From: Miscanthus floridulus
Lineage: Eukaryota; Streptophyta; Magnoliopsida; Poales; Poaceae
Assembly: GCF_019320115.1 (NCBI RefSeq)
Contig: NC_089597.1
Coordinates: 116,070,000-116,133,999, forward strand
DNA: 64,000 bases
Reading direction: 5' to 3'
The position numbers and the translations under genes are program-made. The notes under the pieces were generated by a model. It saw only the letters and a program-made list of their open reading frames with translations, searched no databases and was not told the DNA's origin. Each line of letters opens with the position of its first letter. Position 1 is the stretch's first letter. Below are positions 34,206 through 44,335 of this stretch, one piece after another.

Positions 34206-36860
34206 ATGGGAAATCCTGTCGATGGCAACAAAGAAAAGTTGGGACGTGGTTTTATGTCGGCTGATAAGTTAGAAGAAATTGATGTTGGTGATGGTTCTAA
34301 GCCAAGGCCGATGTATATTAGTGCAAAGTTAGACCTAGAATATAAATCAAAGTTGATAGATCTGTTGAAAGAGTTTAAAGATTGTTTTGCTTGGGATTAC
34401 ACGGAAATGCCTAGATTGGATCGTTCCATTGTTGAGCATCGATTACCCATTAAACCTGGATTTCGTCCTTACAAACAACCTCCACGGAAGATATACAAAG
34501 AGGAGGTATTGGCCGATGTGAAGAAGGAGGTTGAAAGATTAATAGAAGCAAACTTCATTTGGCCATGCAAGTATGCAGAGTGGATTTCAAATATAGTACC
34601 GGTATACAAGAAAAATAGAAAAATGAGGGTTTGCATAGATTTCAGAAATCTTAATAAGGCCACTCCCATGGATGGTTACCCAATGCCAGTTGCCGATTTA
34701 CTAGTAGATGCAGCAGCAGGTTATGAAGTCATTAGTTTTATGGATGGTAATGCTGGCTATAATCAAATTTTTATGGCAATGGAAGATATTTCAAAAATAG
34801 CCTTCAGATGTCCTGGTCATATTGGTTTGTTTGAATGGATAGTCATGACATTTGGGTTAAAGAATGCCGGTGCAACTTATCAAAGAGCTATGAATTATAT
34901 TTTTCACGAGCTGATCGGCAAGATTGTAGAGATCTACATCGATGATGTAGTGGTCAAGTCTAGAAATCATGAAGGACATTTAGCCAATTTAAGAAAGACT
35001 CTGGAGTGCACAAGAAAGCATGGCTTGAAGATGAATCCAAACAAATGTGCCTTTGGAGTTTCGGCTGGTGAGTTTTTGGGATTTTTAGTTCATAAAGGAG
35101 GAATTGAAGTTGGGAAAAAGAGCATGGAAGCAATAGACAAAGTTGTGCCGCCAACTAATCTCACAGAATTACAATCATTGTTAGGCAAAATCAACTTTGT
35201 AAGAAGATTCATATCCAATCTATCAGAGAGAGTTTTACCCTTTTCTCCTTTATTAAAGCTCAAGAAGGATCAAAAATTTGTATGGGGTGACATACAACAA
35301 AAGGCTTTTGATGAGATCAAGCAATATATGAAGGCACCACCTGTGCTGGTACCTCCACAACTTGACAAGCCTTTTAAGTTGTATGTGGCGGCCGATAGCC
35401 TAACGATAGGATCGGCCCTTATGCAAGAATTTGAAGGAAAAGAAAGAGTCATAGCTTATCTTAGCCGAAAGCTGCTAGACCCGAAAACAAGGTATTCGGC
35501 TACAGAAAAACTTTGCTTGTGTGTGTATTACTCATGTACCAAATTTTGGCACTATTTGTTGAATGCCGAATGCGTGGTAGTTTCTAGTTTTGATGTAATC
35601 AAACATATGCTATCAATGCCAATTTTGAATGGAAGAATTGGCAAATGGATTTTAGCATTGTCAGAATTTAATTTAAGGTACGAATCGGCAAATGCAATAA
35701 AAGGTCAAATTATTGCCGATTTTATTACCCAACATCGGGATCTTTCTGTTGAGGCGATAAGCATTGTGCCTTGGGCCTTGTTCTTCGATGGATCATCTTG
35801 TAACAAAGGTGGTGGTGCTGGTATTCTCTTGATTTCCCCACAAGGAAAAACTTTTGAGTATGCGGTTCCTATTGAATTTCATGTTACTAATAATCAGGCA
35901 GAGTATGAAGCGTTGCTTAGAGGGCTTCAGCTTCTTATAGAAGTAAAGGCCGTTGCTGTTGAAATCTTTGGGGATTCTAAGTTGGTGATTAATCAACTGA
36001 GTGGTCAGTATGAATGCAAGAACAATGTGTTAAGAGAATATTATGAGGAGTGTAGAGAACTTTTGAAGAATTTTCTGGTAGTAACCTTGCATCATATCCC
36101 TAGAGAGTACAATGAAGAAGCAAATAAGTTAGCTCAAGCTGCTTCTAGATATCGAGAGGGTCGGGAAGTTTTTGCTATAGAAGAAGGTGTTTTAAATACT
36201 GATCAAGTAGATGGTGATTGGAGATACGAAATTACCAATTATCTGAAAGGTCCATCTCAAAAAGTTTCCCGAAAACTCAGGTACAAAGCTCTCAAATTTG
36301 TGTTCCTTGATGATCAGTTATATTACAAGTCCATCGATGGAGTATTGCTCAAATGTTTAAGTCAAGAAGAGGCCAAGAAAGTGATGTATGAGGTTCACGA
36401 AGGATTGTGTGGTGCACACCAGTCAGCTTATCGGATGAAGTGGATAATTAGGAGAACTGGTTATTTTTTGCCGACTATGTTGGAGGATTGTTTTGAATAT
36501 TACAAAGGGTGTCACAATTGTCAAAAATTCGGCAATATTCAAAAAGTTCCAGCGTCTGCTATGAATCCCATAATCAAGCCTTGGCCGTTCAGAGGATGGG
36601 GTATAGATTTAATTGGTCAGATCAATCCTCCTTCTAGTAAGGGACACAAATTTGTACTCTTGGCCACGGATTATTTTACCAAGTGGGTTGAAGCTATCCC
36701 TTTGAAGAAGGTAACGTCAGAAAATATGATCAGTTTTGTTAAGGAACATATAATTCACAGATTCGGGATTTCTCAAACTATAACAACTGATCAAGGAACT
36801 CAGTTTACTTCTTCAGAATTCTATGATTTTGCCAAAGATATGGGGATTAAGTTAGTATAA
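34206..36860 (+). CDS. G3 reverse transcriptase, dual RNase H and integrase (884 open codons)
   Basis: RT: KMRVCIDFRNLNKAT near residue 139, FGLKNAGATYQRAMN near 218, catalytic YIDDVVVK near 243. RNase H with AADSLTIGSALMQ and AYLSRKLL at about 390-420. A second RNase H of the archaeal type spans about 522-648: ALFFDGSSCNKGGGAG, QAEYEALLRGLQ, FGDSKLVINQL, and REYNEEANKLA, where the last catalytic Asp appears to be Asn. The integrase zinc finger (HEGLCGAH and CHNCQKF) lies at about 729-776, and the core has GIDLIG and TTDQGTQF. A frameshift at about 36855 ends this frame before the catalytic Glu. The dual RNase H is diagnostic for the Tat lineage. Whether the first ATG is a real start is doubtful, since Pol normally follows Gag by readthrough or frameshift. 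Confidence 0.9.
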   Translation: MGNPVDGNKEKLGRGFMSADKLEEIDVGDGSKPRPMYISAKLDLEYKSKLIDLLKEFKDCFAWDYTEMPRLDRSIVEHRLPIKPGFRPYKQPPRKIYKEEVLADVKKEVERLIEANFIWPCKYAEWISNIVPVYKKNRKMRVCIDFRNLNKATPMDGYPMPVADLLVDAAAGYEVISFMDGNAGYNQIFMAMEDISKIAFRCPGHIGLFEWIVMTFGLKNAGATYQRAMNYIFHELIGKIVEIYIDDVVVKSRNHEGHLANLRKTLECTRKHGLKMNPNKCAFGVSAGEFLGFLVHKGGIEVGKKSMEAIDKVVPPTNLTELQSLLGKINFVRRFISNLSERVLPFSPLLKLKKDQKFVWGDIQQKAFDEIKQYMKAPPVLVPPQLDKPFKLYVAADSLTIGSALMQEFEGKERVIAYLSRKLLDPKTRYSATEKLCLCVYYSCTKFWHYLLNAECVVVSSFDVIKHMLSMPILNGRIGKWILALSEFNLRYESANAIKGQIIADFITQHRDLSVEAISIVPWALFFDGSSCNKGGGAGILLISPQGKTFEYAVPIEFHVTNNQAEYEALLRGLQLLIEVKAVAVEIFGDSKLVINQLSGQYECKNNVLREYYEECRELLKNFLVVTLHHIPREYNEEANKLAQAASRYREGREVFAIEEGVLNTDQVDGDWRYEITNYLKGPSQKVSRKLRYKALKFVFLDDQLYYKSIDGVLLKCLSQEEAKKVMYEVHEGLCGAHQSAYRMKWIIRRTGYFLPTMLEDCFEYYKGCHNCQKFGNIQKVPASAMNPIIKPWPFRGWGIDLIGQINPPSSKGHKFVLLATDYFTKWVEAIPLKKVTSENMISFVKEHIIHRFGISQTITTDQGTQFTSSEFYDFAKDMGIKLV

Positions 36861-37260
36861 TTCTTCTCCTTACTATGCACAAGCTAATGGTCAGGTAGAA
36901 GCATCAAATAAGATTATGATTAAAATCATCCAGAAGAAGATTGATGAAAAACCAAGGAGATGGCACTTGGTTCTTAATGAAGCATTGTGGGCTTACCGAA
37001 TGGCTTGTCATGGGTCCACTCAAACGTCTCCCTATGAACTGGTTTATGGGCATCATGCTGTATTACCATGGGAATTACAGTCAGGTTCAAGGCGAGTTGT
37101 GTTATAGAAAGAATTGGTAGAAGAAGATTATAAGAATCTGATGATGGATGAATTGGAAGATTTACATTTGATTCGTCTCAAGGCATTGGAAATATTGAGA
37201 AAAATAAAATACGCGTTGCCAAGTATTATAACAAAAGGGTTAGGCTGAAGCAAATTCGCA
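36861..37260 (+). pseudogene. G3 integrase, C-terminal part
   Basis: The frame continues one base shifted: SSPYYAQANGQVEASNK carries the catalytic Glu, then ALWAYRMACHGSTQTSPYELVYGH and VLPWE. A TAG at 37105-37107 precedes KELVEEDYKNLMMDELEDLH. Further traces (GDLVWK and LPVGTKD near 37270) follow in another frame, up to about 37440 (SINGRFLKKYYP). The integrase is thus inactive in this copy. Confidence 0.82.
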
Positions 37261-37440
37261 GAAGGAGACTTGGTTTGGAAAACTATATTGCCAGTTGGAA
37301 CAAAGGATAGAGCGTTCGGCAAATGGTCTCCAAATTGGGAAGGTCCTTTCCTGAATAGTAGGATGTGTACCTGGCAATGCATACATATTGAAGACTTTAT
37401 TTGGGGAGGAGTTTACCAGAGCTATCAATGGAAGATTTCT

Positions 37441-37742
37441 TAAGAAATATTACCCCAGTGTTGAGGTTGGTTCATGAATGTAGATCAGAAAAGCCGATAA
37501 AGGGAAAATCGCCTTTAGCCTAAAAAAATAAGACTGAGAATAGCCGATATTGTTCGTATCGCCTTTAGCACAAAATAGCCGATGCAGTTTGCATCGCCTC
37601 TAGCACAAGAATGTTTATGCAAGACCGGGGTGTTTTCAGCATTTTTCTGACGGTCGCAGGCAGAATTTTACTGAAAAGAATCAAAGAAATAAGTATTCTT
37701 CCAAAAGACAAGATTATTTATAGAAGTCCATCCTAATACAAA
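37441..37742. other. G3 convergence region with short hairpin-forming repeats
   Basis: Pol (plus) and the antisense coiled-coil gene (minus) meet here. Three copies of a unit AGCCGAT, spacer, ATCGCCT(T/C)TAG-C at about 37493-37608 each form a short inverted repeat, for example GATGCA-GTT-TGCATC near 37580. No gene. Confidence 0.6.
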
Positions 37743-38640
37743 CTACTCCTCAAATAACTTGTTGAGGACGGACTGGGGGTTTGTGGATTCGGCAAGGGCG
37801 GCGGCATGATCATCGTAGACCTCCAGACGCTCATCGATGTCGTCGATCTCGTCCAGGCGTCCTCCAGCGAAGCCGACTGGCTGGAAGGAGTAGTCTTCGT
37901 TGGTTCGGGAGGTCATTGCCGCCAGCCCGAGAGAAACACCAAGGTGCACACCTTGGATGATGGCCTGATCAATACGGCCGTCCACAGCATCAAGGCGTGC
38001 CTCGGATGTCTCCCCCTAGGGCATTCACCTTGTCGGCAACCTTGTTCGCCGCCGCCTTCAGGCGGTCATTCTCCGCAGAAAGAGCTAGGGCAGAAAAGAA
38101 AAAAAATGGGTCAGCAAGCGGGGGAAGCCAGAATGATAGAACCAAATGAAGATATCAAACCGGTGTTGGCGTCGCAGAGTTGCTTCCGCTGGTCCTCCCA
38201 TTCGGCTTGCTCGATGCCAAATTTCTTGGAGACGTCGCCTAGCTCCTCCCGGGCCTCGTCCCTCTCCTGGTGAAACTTGAGCACTTCCTCGTGAGAGTAT
38301 GGATGGTGTGCATCTACTGGTTCCGCCAGGCCCCAAGGATTGGGATGATAGGAGCTTGAAGAGCTGGAGGATCTAGAAGAGCCGGATGATGGAGTTCCCG
38401 GTTGAGCTGCTATCGCTGGAGGAAGGAGATGATATTGGCTGGAGCTGATGACCCTTATCCTGATGAATGAGGAAGAAAAAATCGAAACTAAGAGATGAAC
38501 AAGAAAATCGCAAGGGGGCAAAAAGCCGAATCGTACCCACGGCGCCGGTAGCGCGATGCTCTGCTTCCTTCCGCCTCTCTGTCAGCAGGTCACTTGCCAC
38601 GGTCGCCACTGTTTGCCATTTGCTTTGGTGGAGGTTAGGG
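37743..38640 (-). pseudogene. G3 second antisense gene, coiled-coil protein
   Basis: On the minus strand, exon-like pieces can be joined by GT-AG borders: a first piece ending RRKEAEHRATGAV at a donor GTACGATT (near 38535); a second after CATCAG (near 38445) with Ser-rich sequence, SHEEVLKFHQERDEAREELGDVSKKFG and ending DANTG; and a third after CCCTAG (near 38086) with SAENDRLKAAANKVADK, DGRIDQAIIQGVHLGVSLGL and ending SVLNKLFEE at 37743. The beginning is unclear: the only nearby ATG (MANSGDRGK) is out of frame with the rest. The protein would be a small, largely coiled-coil polypeptide. I do not recognise it. A related C-terminal layout is seen in the neighbouring PMD gene. Confidence 0.5.
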
Positions 38641-39103
38641 TTTTCTTCTGGAATGAATCGAACAAAGGAAGTGGAGGAGACAGATGGGAGAACGCTAAAA
38701 CGGAGATAGCGATGAAGGCTAATGGAAGGGTCTATTTATAAGCCGAAGCGAAGAATCGTGGCGAATTCCACGGAGTCGTGGGGCGAGAATGCCGAACGCT
38801 GGAGTAGGGGTTTTCCCTTTCAGCTGGGCCGCTACTGGGCTAGGCCAGGCATGGATTAAGTCGGACATTGTTCGACTATCTCCCTGTTTGTTGGAGCCAG
38901 CATTGTTCGGCTATACCCTCACAATATTTAAATTAGGATTCGTTCGGCTATCGGAAGAATGGAGACAATCGGCTACATTCTAATTGAGTAATTTAAGGGA
39001 AAATGGCCGATTGCTTTTTCAAACGAATAAAAATATGTAAACATAAAGTTGATTGATCAAGGGACAGAGGATATCACACTTAAGTTTATTACAAGCCCAA
39101 TGT
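38641..39103. other. Spacer between the two G3 antisense genes
   Basis: About 460 bases with no frame. A TATTTATAAGCCG element near 38733 (read on the minus strand CTTATAAATA) could be the TATA box of the coiled-coil gene, about 100 bp upstream of its first piece. Confidence 0.45.
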
Positions 39104-42100
39104 CTACTTGTTCAGAAGCTGATCGATTGCCTCTATGGCTTCAGTCCTGATTCGGCTAACATTATCTAGCACTTTCTGATCCTCATCTTCAGAACTCTAG
39201 GATGCTGGATAACTTAGTTTTGATTTGCTGATCTTCTTTGATGGTCGAAGTTATCTTTAGTGAAGCTGCTTCTATGTTCTTCAGCAAATTAGCTATATGG
39301 GCCCTATGAGACTGAATTGTGGCATTCAGTTCGGCTAGTTGAGCTTCTAGTCTGCTTTTTTCATCCTCCATGGCTTTCAGTTCAGGCTCCAAGGTTGTCA
39401 AGGAATTTCTTGTAGTCTAGATATGAGAGTGAAGATCTTTAATCTCCAGCTTCTTCAAAGATCTATCCTTCTGTAAAGCAGCCCTCGAAGATATGTTCTT
39501 GGTTGCCCTTCTCACCATGGCAAAGTGGTCATCAAGATGGGCTGCAGATTCTAGGGGGGCCTTGAGAGCAGAAGGGATATCTTGATCAATGAGTTCAAGG
39601 AGGTCTCTTATCTGATCTGCATCCTGAACCAGACTAATGGTATCCTTGTTCAGCAGAATGATCACCTCTTTTAGCCAAGCCTGATTTTCCAGCGATAAGG
39701 TTTGTTGAGAAGTAATCTCTTCACCTTTCTCAATGATGTAGTCCTCAATAGAGAAGGAGTAGCTGGTGGTCGGTTTAGTGATGTTCTTCTAAAAGAAAAG
39801 AGAAGAAAGGAGGTGTTAGCCGATTGGGTGAATTTGCTAAAATATAGTGTAAGACAAGGCATTACCTGCTAAACTGATTGATCATCAGGATGGGTTATAC
39901 CCTGGCTTGCTGGAGGACTTGGCTGAATGTTCAGAAGGGATGGGTTTGGAGCTTGATCAGGAGAAGTTTCCCTTACCAGTTCATCTAAGATTTCATCTAT
40001 TCTCAATAAAGTAAATGATAATGAGCATAAGGGATAGATGTTATTTAAAAAAAAAGAAAGAGAAAAAAGAGAATTGGTTGAACGATGTTACCTATAGTCT
40101 CATCAGATTTATGAGCCTTTGAACCTTCAGCTTCATGAGTCTCTGAAGCTTCACTGTCATGGATTTCTTCATGTTTGGTAGAAACTTCAGGGGTTGGTTT
40201 TACAGCTGCTGAGGTACTGCCTAGTCTAGGAATTTCGATTTGTGGCTGCAATGGAAGTAATAAATGTAGAGGTGGTCAGGTTTACTGCTAAGTGGGGTTG
40301 TTAACCTGATAGAGAATAAAAGGATCATACCTTAAGAGATAATTTGGCTTTCTTGGTCCTTGGTTTCTTGGGTAAGAGAAAACTTTCAGGTGTTTTCCTT
40401 TTGCTTTTTCCTCTTGAAGATGCAGCAGCTGAAGTAGCAGGAGTTCTCATGAGTGCCTTTAAAGGTACTGAATCCAAAGTTGCAGGAGTTTTCATGAATT
40501 CCTTTAATTTTGGAGCATCAAACCCCAGAGCAGGCTTGGGACCAGCCGAATAGTACTAGATTGTTTTGGCTGGGGGAGTAGACTCAAGATCCTGTGCATA
40601 ACCAGATGTTAAAATAAGAAGTGAATTCAAGAGCAGGAAATGATGAGCATAATGAAATTACCTCACAATCAGAAGTAAATCGGGCTGCAAGTTTTTGCAT
40701 AAAGGATGAACTGATATATTGAAGATATGAGCATGACCATTCTTGCCACCAAGAGACAAAGAAGGGATGAGCAACATCTATTAGCCCAAATGGAGATGGT
40801 TCGTATGTTGGTAATTCCCATCCTAATTCAAAGATTTTCTTGGCTTTCATTCTTCTGTTATTACTTCCCTTGACTTTATGATTGTTGAGAAGAGGAATCT
40901 TGGGGCAGCTGGCCACATCCTAATTGTCTAGCCACCATATTTGGATAGTAGAATTCATAGGTGGACTGCACTAACCTCCCATGATAAAATTCGGCTGGCA
41001 GAGTGCAAGGTTTGATAAAGGAGTTGAAGATCTCCGTGGATTCTTGACCTGAACAACCAATTTCATAGCTAAACTTGCAGGGCAAAGTCAAATTTTCATT
41101 TTCTCTGTAAGGAAACCAGAGCACATTGCCGAATCCTTTGAAAAACAGCTTGAAGAAATGACCGATGTCTATGTCAATGCTGATAGATGATGCTGCTTCC
41201 CCATAAGTCTGACAAGCCTTAACCTTTGCTGTACTACCTTCAGCATAGTTAACTGAAGGAAAACTTAGATTGAAGAGGCTCACAGAGGTTATCTGATGCA
41301 TGTATAGCTAGAGCCACATTTGAATTAGCCACCAGGGACCATTCACATAAGAGATTTCTCCACCTTGGCGTATCTGAAGAGTAATCTAATGCATCATATG
41401 ATAAACAGACCCTAAGAGATATTTGCCTAGTGGGATCTGAGTGCCTGCAGCTAAGTCTTCAGCCATCACCATGTGATTCAGGGTTGGTTCATTGGATTTT
41501 CCACAGAAGATGAATCTGCATAGCCACATATTCATGAAGGCTTTCAACTCTTTGTCAGAGATGGTGCCAGATGCATTCATGTAGTTCTAGATGTATTTGA
41601 CCCATCCACATCCAGAGCTGACGGCTCTTTGATTACTTTTGCTCTTATACTTATAAGGGTATACTGGTAGTGACACGTTCAAGCCAGTCATCATGAACAC
41701 ATCGGCTAGAGTGATGGTCATCATACCATGGCCGAAAATGAAGGCATTAATGGTGTCAGACCAAAAATGGGAAGCTGCTATCAAAAGGGAATCGTTTCTG
41801 GGTGTTTCTGCTAAGGATAATTCCAGACAATGACTGATGTCTTGACTTTCCCAGTGGCTGCTGCTTTTCTCCAGCATTCTCCTATACCAATTCCGCCATC
41901 CAACGATTGGGGGAAATGGCCAATTCTTGAACGTGTTTGGCCATCGGTTTGGCAAGGTGATCCCAGATTTGAAAGGGATTCTTTGGGTTTCCTTCTCGAT
42001 AATTTCAAAAGGGTCAGGATTTCCCATTGGGCCGAGGAAATAGGAATCGGGGTTGGCAGCATAGGGGATCAAAATCTGATTCTTGTATTCCTTTAAAGGG

Positions 42101-42206
42101 TGATTGAAATCAAAGAGGAATAAGCCAAAAGAAGAACGGGAAGATCAAGTGGAAATTGCCGAATATAAGTGAAGTTTACCTCTGGAATTTCATCTTGGGT
42201 CGCCAT
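39104..42206 (-). pseudogene. G3 antisense plant-mobile-domain (PMD) gene with introns
   Basis: Minus strand. Exon 1 is MATQDEIPE (42206-42180) with donor GAG|GTAAAC. Exon 2 starts at 42090 after CCTTTAAAG and holds the PMD: WPFPPIVGWRNWYRRML, FWSDTINAFIFGHGMMTITLADV, MMTGLNVSLPVYPYKY, FMNMWLCRFIFCG and GPWWLIQMW. A donor GAG|GTAATT lies near 40661, and exon 3 starts near 40594 with a bipartite basic patch (KSKRK and PKKPRTKKAK) that could be a nuclear signal. Later pieces are acidic (HEAEGSKAHKSDE), then coiled coil (LESAAHLDDHF, LEAQLAELNATIQ), ending EAIDQLLNK at 39104. Stops at 41587-41589, 41386 and 41308 are TAG where Trp or Gln is expected; a frameshift lies near 40917. PMD genes occur in plant hosts, MuDR and Gypsy elements; their molecular role is not settled. 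Confidence 0.75.
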
Positions 42207-42356
42207 TGAAGATTCGAAGTGGGTCCGAGGTTGCGCTGAAAGCTTGAATTTTTGGACAGCGGCTGCGGTGTTGAACGGTGCTGACCTAGGAGGAAGAAGG
42301 AGCTAGTGGTCAATTTCAGAATAAAACAACTTTTATACCAAAATTGAGGGGGCATG
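42207..42356. other. Promoter-side region of the PMD gene, up to the 3' LTR
   Basis: Only 150 bases lie between the PMD start codon and the 3' LTR, and the last 20 hold the polypurine tract. The antisense promoter must therefore lie here or within the 3' LTR itself. Confidence 0.55.
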
Positions 42357-43722
42357 TGTTAACACTGGATTTTGGTCGACTCTGGAGGATGACAGGTGGA
42401 CCCGCATGCGGGAAGAAGGATATTCGGCAAACAAAACGAGCGGTCGGCTAAATGCTTGTGCAGTCGGTTACTTCAGAAGGTGGTGACTCCATTCGGGAAA
42501 GCAGAAGATGGCAGGCAAAGCCGATCAAAAAGATGAAAGTTGTAATAATAAAGGACTCTGAGAGTTTAGGGCAAGGAATCGTAGTTTCCAAGTTTATTTA
42601 AGAGTTCCTTTGTAAATCGTAGTCTTTTAGGACTCGGGTTTTGTCTAGGGTATAAATATTGACCCTCGACCATTGTAATAGGTGTTCACAACCAAATCAA
42701 TACAACTGGCCCCGTGCCAACTTTCGAGTCCTTTTGTCGTGTCGTCGAGTTCTTCGAGAGGAGTCATCGATCCGTTGACCTCCGTAAGTTCCAACAACCT
42801 TGTTATCATGTTTAGTATCATGCGGTGGATTTAGACGTGATGCAAGTAGTCTTGTTTGTTTTCAATGATCGTGCGGCGGATCTTTGCTTGACAATCAAGA
42901 AGTCTTTGCTTTTGCTTTGTTTATGAGTAGATACCGTGCGGCAGGCGTTTGCTCAATATGCTTAGTGAAAGCAAGACAGTTATCGGCTCTATTAGATACG
43001 GCAAAATCTAAATAGATTCATTAAGTTATCCTGTGTTGCATGTTTTAAATATTTTATATATTTGTAACACACTTCTGCCCAATCTAGATTGATATTGTTC
43101 GGCCCTCTCTTATGGTTTTATTCGTGCTTCAATGATCATTGCTTTTCATATTACCTTTGCAAATAGATAACATGCTCATAATGGCTGAATTATTTTAATC
43201 TAGATTGTCACATGTCATGGGTTCATGCATGTTAATTACGTTTAAGCTTTAATGAAACTAGGTGTCGTGCGGCAGATGCAGGTTTTAGATTAGTTTAGTC
43301 GTGTTTATTTGCATGTTCCTTCTTCATGGACCCCAACTCGGCTGGATTGCTGAGCTTGGTTATGCATTAACTCATAATTAATTTCACTTGTTCAAACATG
43401 TCTTCCCATGCACATGCATTCGGCAATCGGATCTTTACGTGTGTTCATCTTACGATTAGCTGAATGGTTTATAAACTTGTTGGCAGACAGCTTCCTATAG
43501 CTATATGTCGTTGTAAGTGGCTTCAGGGCCATATATATGGAACTGTCTGGTCTCACCCGACATGTTCCGATTTGGCATTTAACTGTTTTATCCCTTGTTA
43601 GTTTTTTTCAGGTCAAACTGACTGGCACGTTTCTGGATCATAAAGCACCCGGGGACCCGATTGAAGCCACGCTTTCCGGCTTGCTGTGTGTGAGGCACAG
43701 TGTGTCACATTTTGTGTCAACA
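42357..43722 (+). repeat. 3' LTR of G3
   Basis: 1,366 bp, collinear with the 5' LTR with about 30 single-base differences noted by eye. It is followed by ATAAT. Confidence 0.95.
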
Positions 43723-43727
43723 ATAAT

Positions 43728-43939
43728 ACAAAACACACAATAAAACTGCCTTGCCCAAGGGCCACACATTTACTTCTCATCGTCAGATCGAACAATAGTC
43801 ATGCGCTCCAAATGATTTTCTGAACCCCCGAACAGTCACGTTGATGCTCGGACGCCTCTAGAGATGGCCCTGTCTCTAGCTCCTTCCTACCTGTCTCAAC
43901 CATCGCGGGATACCCCTCGGTGGACTGTCGAGCATCTTC
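43728..43939. other. Junction region right of G3: M1 LTR tail, then G2 remnant with inverted LTR end
   Basis: ACAAAACACACAATAAAACTGCC and the following 130 bases probably continue the M1 LTR. From about 43902, GGGATACCCCTCGGTGGACTGTCGAGCATCTTCTGTCGAC is the reverse complement of the first 45 bases of the G2 5' LTR (26281-26325). The G2 3' LTR begins at its end. No gene is present. Confidence 0.55.
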
Positions 43940-44335
43940 TGTCGACGAGGTATCCCACCAATGGTCCACCGAGGGATATCCCGTGATGGTAGATTGATCG
44001 GTGGGGATGCGCGTGATCAGGAACCAGATAGTGACACAGGGTGCAGAGACAACGATTTAGACAGGTTCGAGCCATCTGATCGACGTAATACCCTACGTCC
44101 TGTGTCTTTGGTGTATTGTATTGATCTAGACGACCAAGTAGCTTATTCTAGCCTATCCGCTAGGGGACCCCTGCCTCTCCTTATATAGTCTGGAGAGACA
44201 GGGTTACAAGTAAAGTATCCTATTTGGTACTATACAATGTCTTACGGTGCACGCCGAGCAGCGCCGTGCACGCCTTGATCTTATGGGTCAGGCCACCTCC
44301 GATGGTGCGGCCCATGTCTTGGGGGCCATACCCCC
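43940..44335 (+). repeat. Truncated 3' LTR of G2
   Basis: Begins TGTCGACGAGGTATCCC and then follows the 5' LTR closely from GTCCACCGAGGG through the TATA hairpin to GGCCATACCCCC, where it stops. The last 0.8 kb of the LTR, including the minisatellite, and the right target duplication are missing. Confidence 0.8.

Larger units (their letters stand above)
30230..43722 (+). mobile_element. G3: nearly complete Tat-lineage Ty3/Gypsy retrotransposon with antisense genes
   Basis: The two LTRs are 1,366 bp each (30230-31595, 42357-43722), start TGTTAACACTGG and end GTGTCAACA. ATAAT is duplicated outside (30225-30229, 43723-43727). A primer-type sequence TGGCACGCTCGGTGGGACC follows the left LTR; a purine tract AAAATTGAGGGGGCATG precedes the right. 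Gag, protease, RT, RNase H, archaeal-type RNase H and integrase are read on the plus strand, and two genes on the minus strand occupy the region between pol and the 3' LTR. By eye the LTRs differ at about 2% of sites. It is 13.5 kb long and the youngest dated layer of the nest. Confidence 0.95.
27727..43860 (-). mobile_element. M1: minus-strand chromovirus-like LTR element, deletion derivative, split by G3
   Basis: Two copies of a 285-bp sequence starting TGTGG(T/C)AGAA(C/T)CTCC lie at 27727 and 29910. On the minus strand a primer site TGGTATCAGAGCGATCG (near 29891-29907) precedes the right copy's end, so the element runs right to left and the right copy is its 5' LTR. A Gag gene follows, but pol is absent: the Gag tail runs straight into the left LTR copy near 28015. 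The right LTR continues past 30229, is interrupted by G3 and appears to resume at 43728. The outer right end, about 43860, is a guess because no matching target duplication was found. Confidence 0.65.
26280..44335 (+). mobile_element. G2: LTR retrotransposon remnant in the G1 integrase
   Basis: The 5' LTR (26280-27468) has perfectly inverted ends, TGTCGATAGAA and TTCTATCGACA. A primer site TGGCGCACCAGGTAGGGG follows. Only a short piece of coding-type sequence remains (27469-27726, start of a Gag-like frame) before M1 interrupts. A 3' LTR fragment of about 396 bp (43940-44335) matches the first third of the 5' LTR and then stops against G1 pol sequence. G2 has no recognisable pol of its own. 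It is either a Gypsy copy reduced by deletion or a non-autonomous derivative. Confidence 0.78.
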
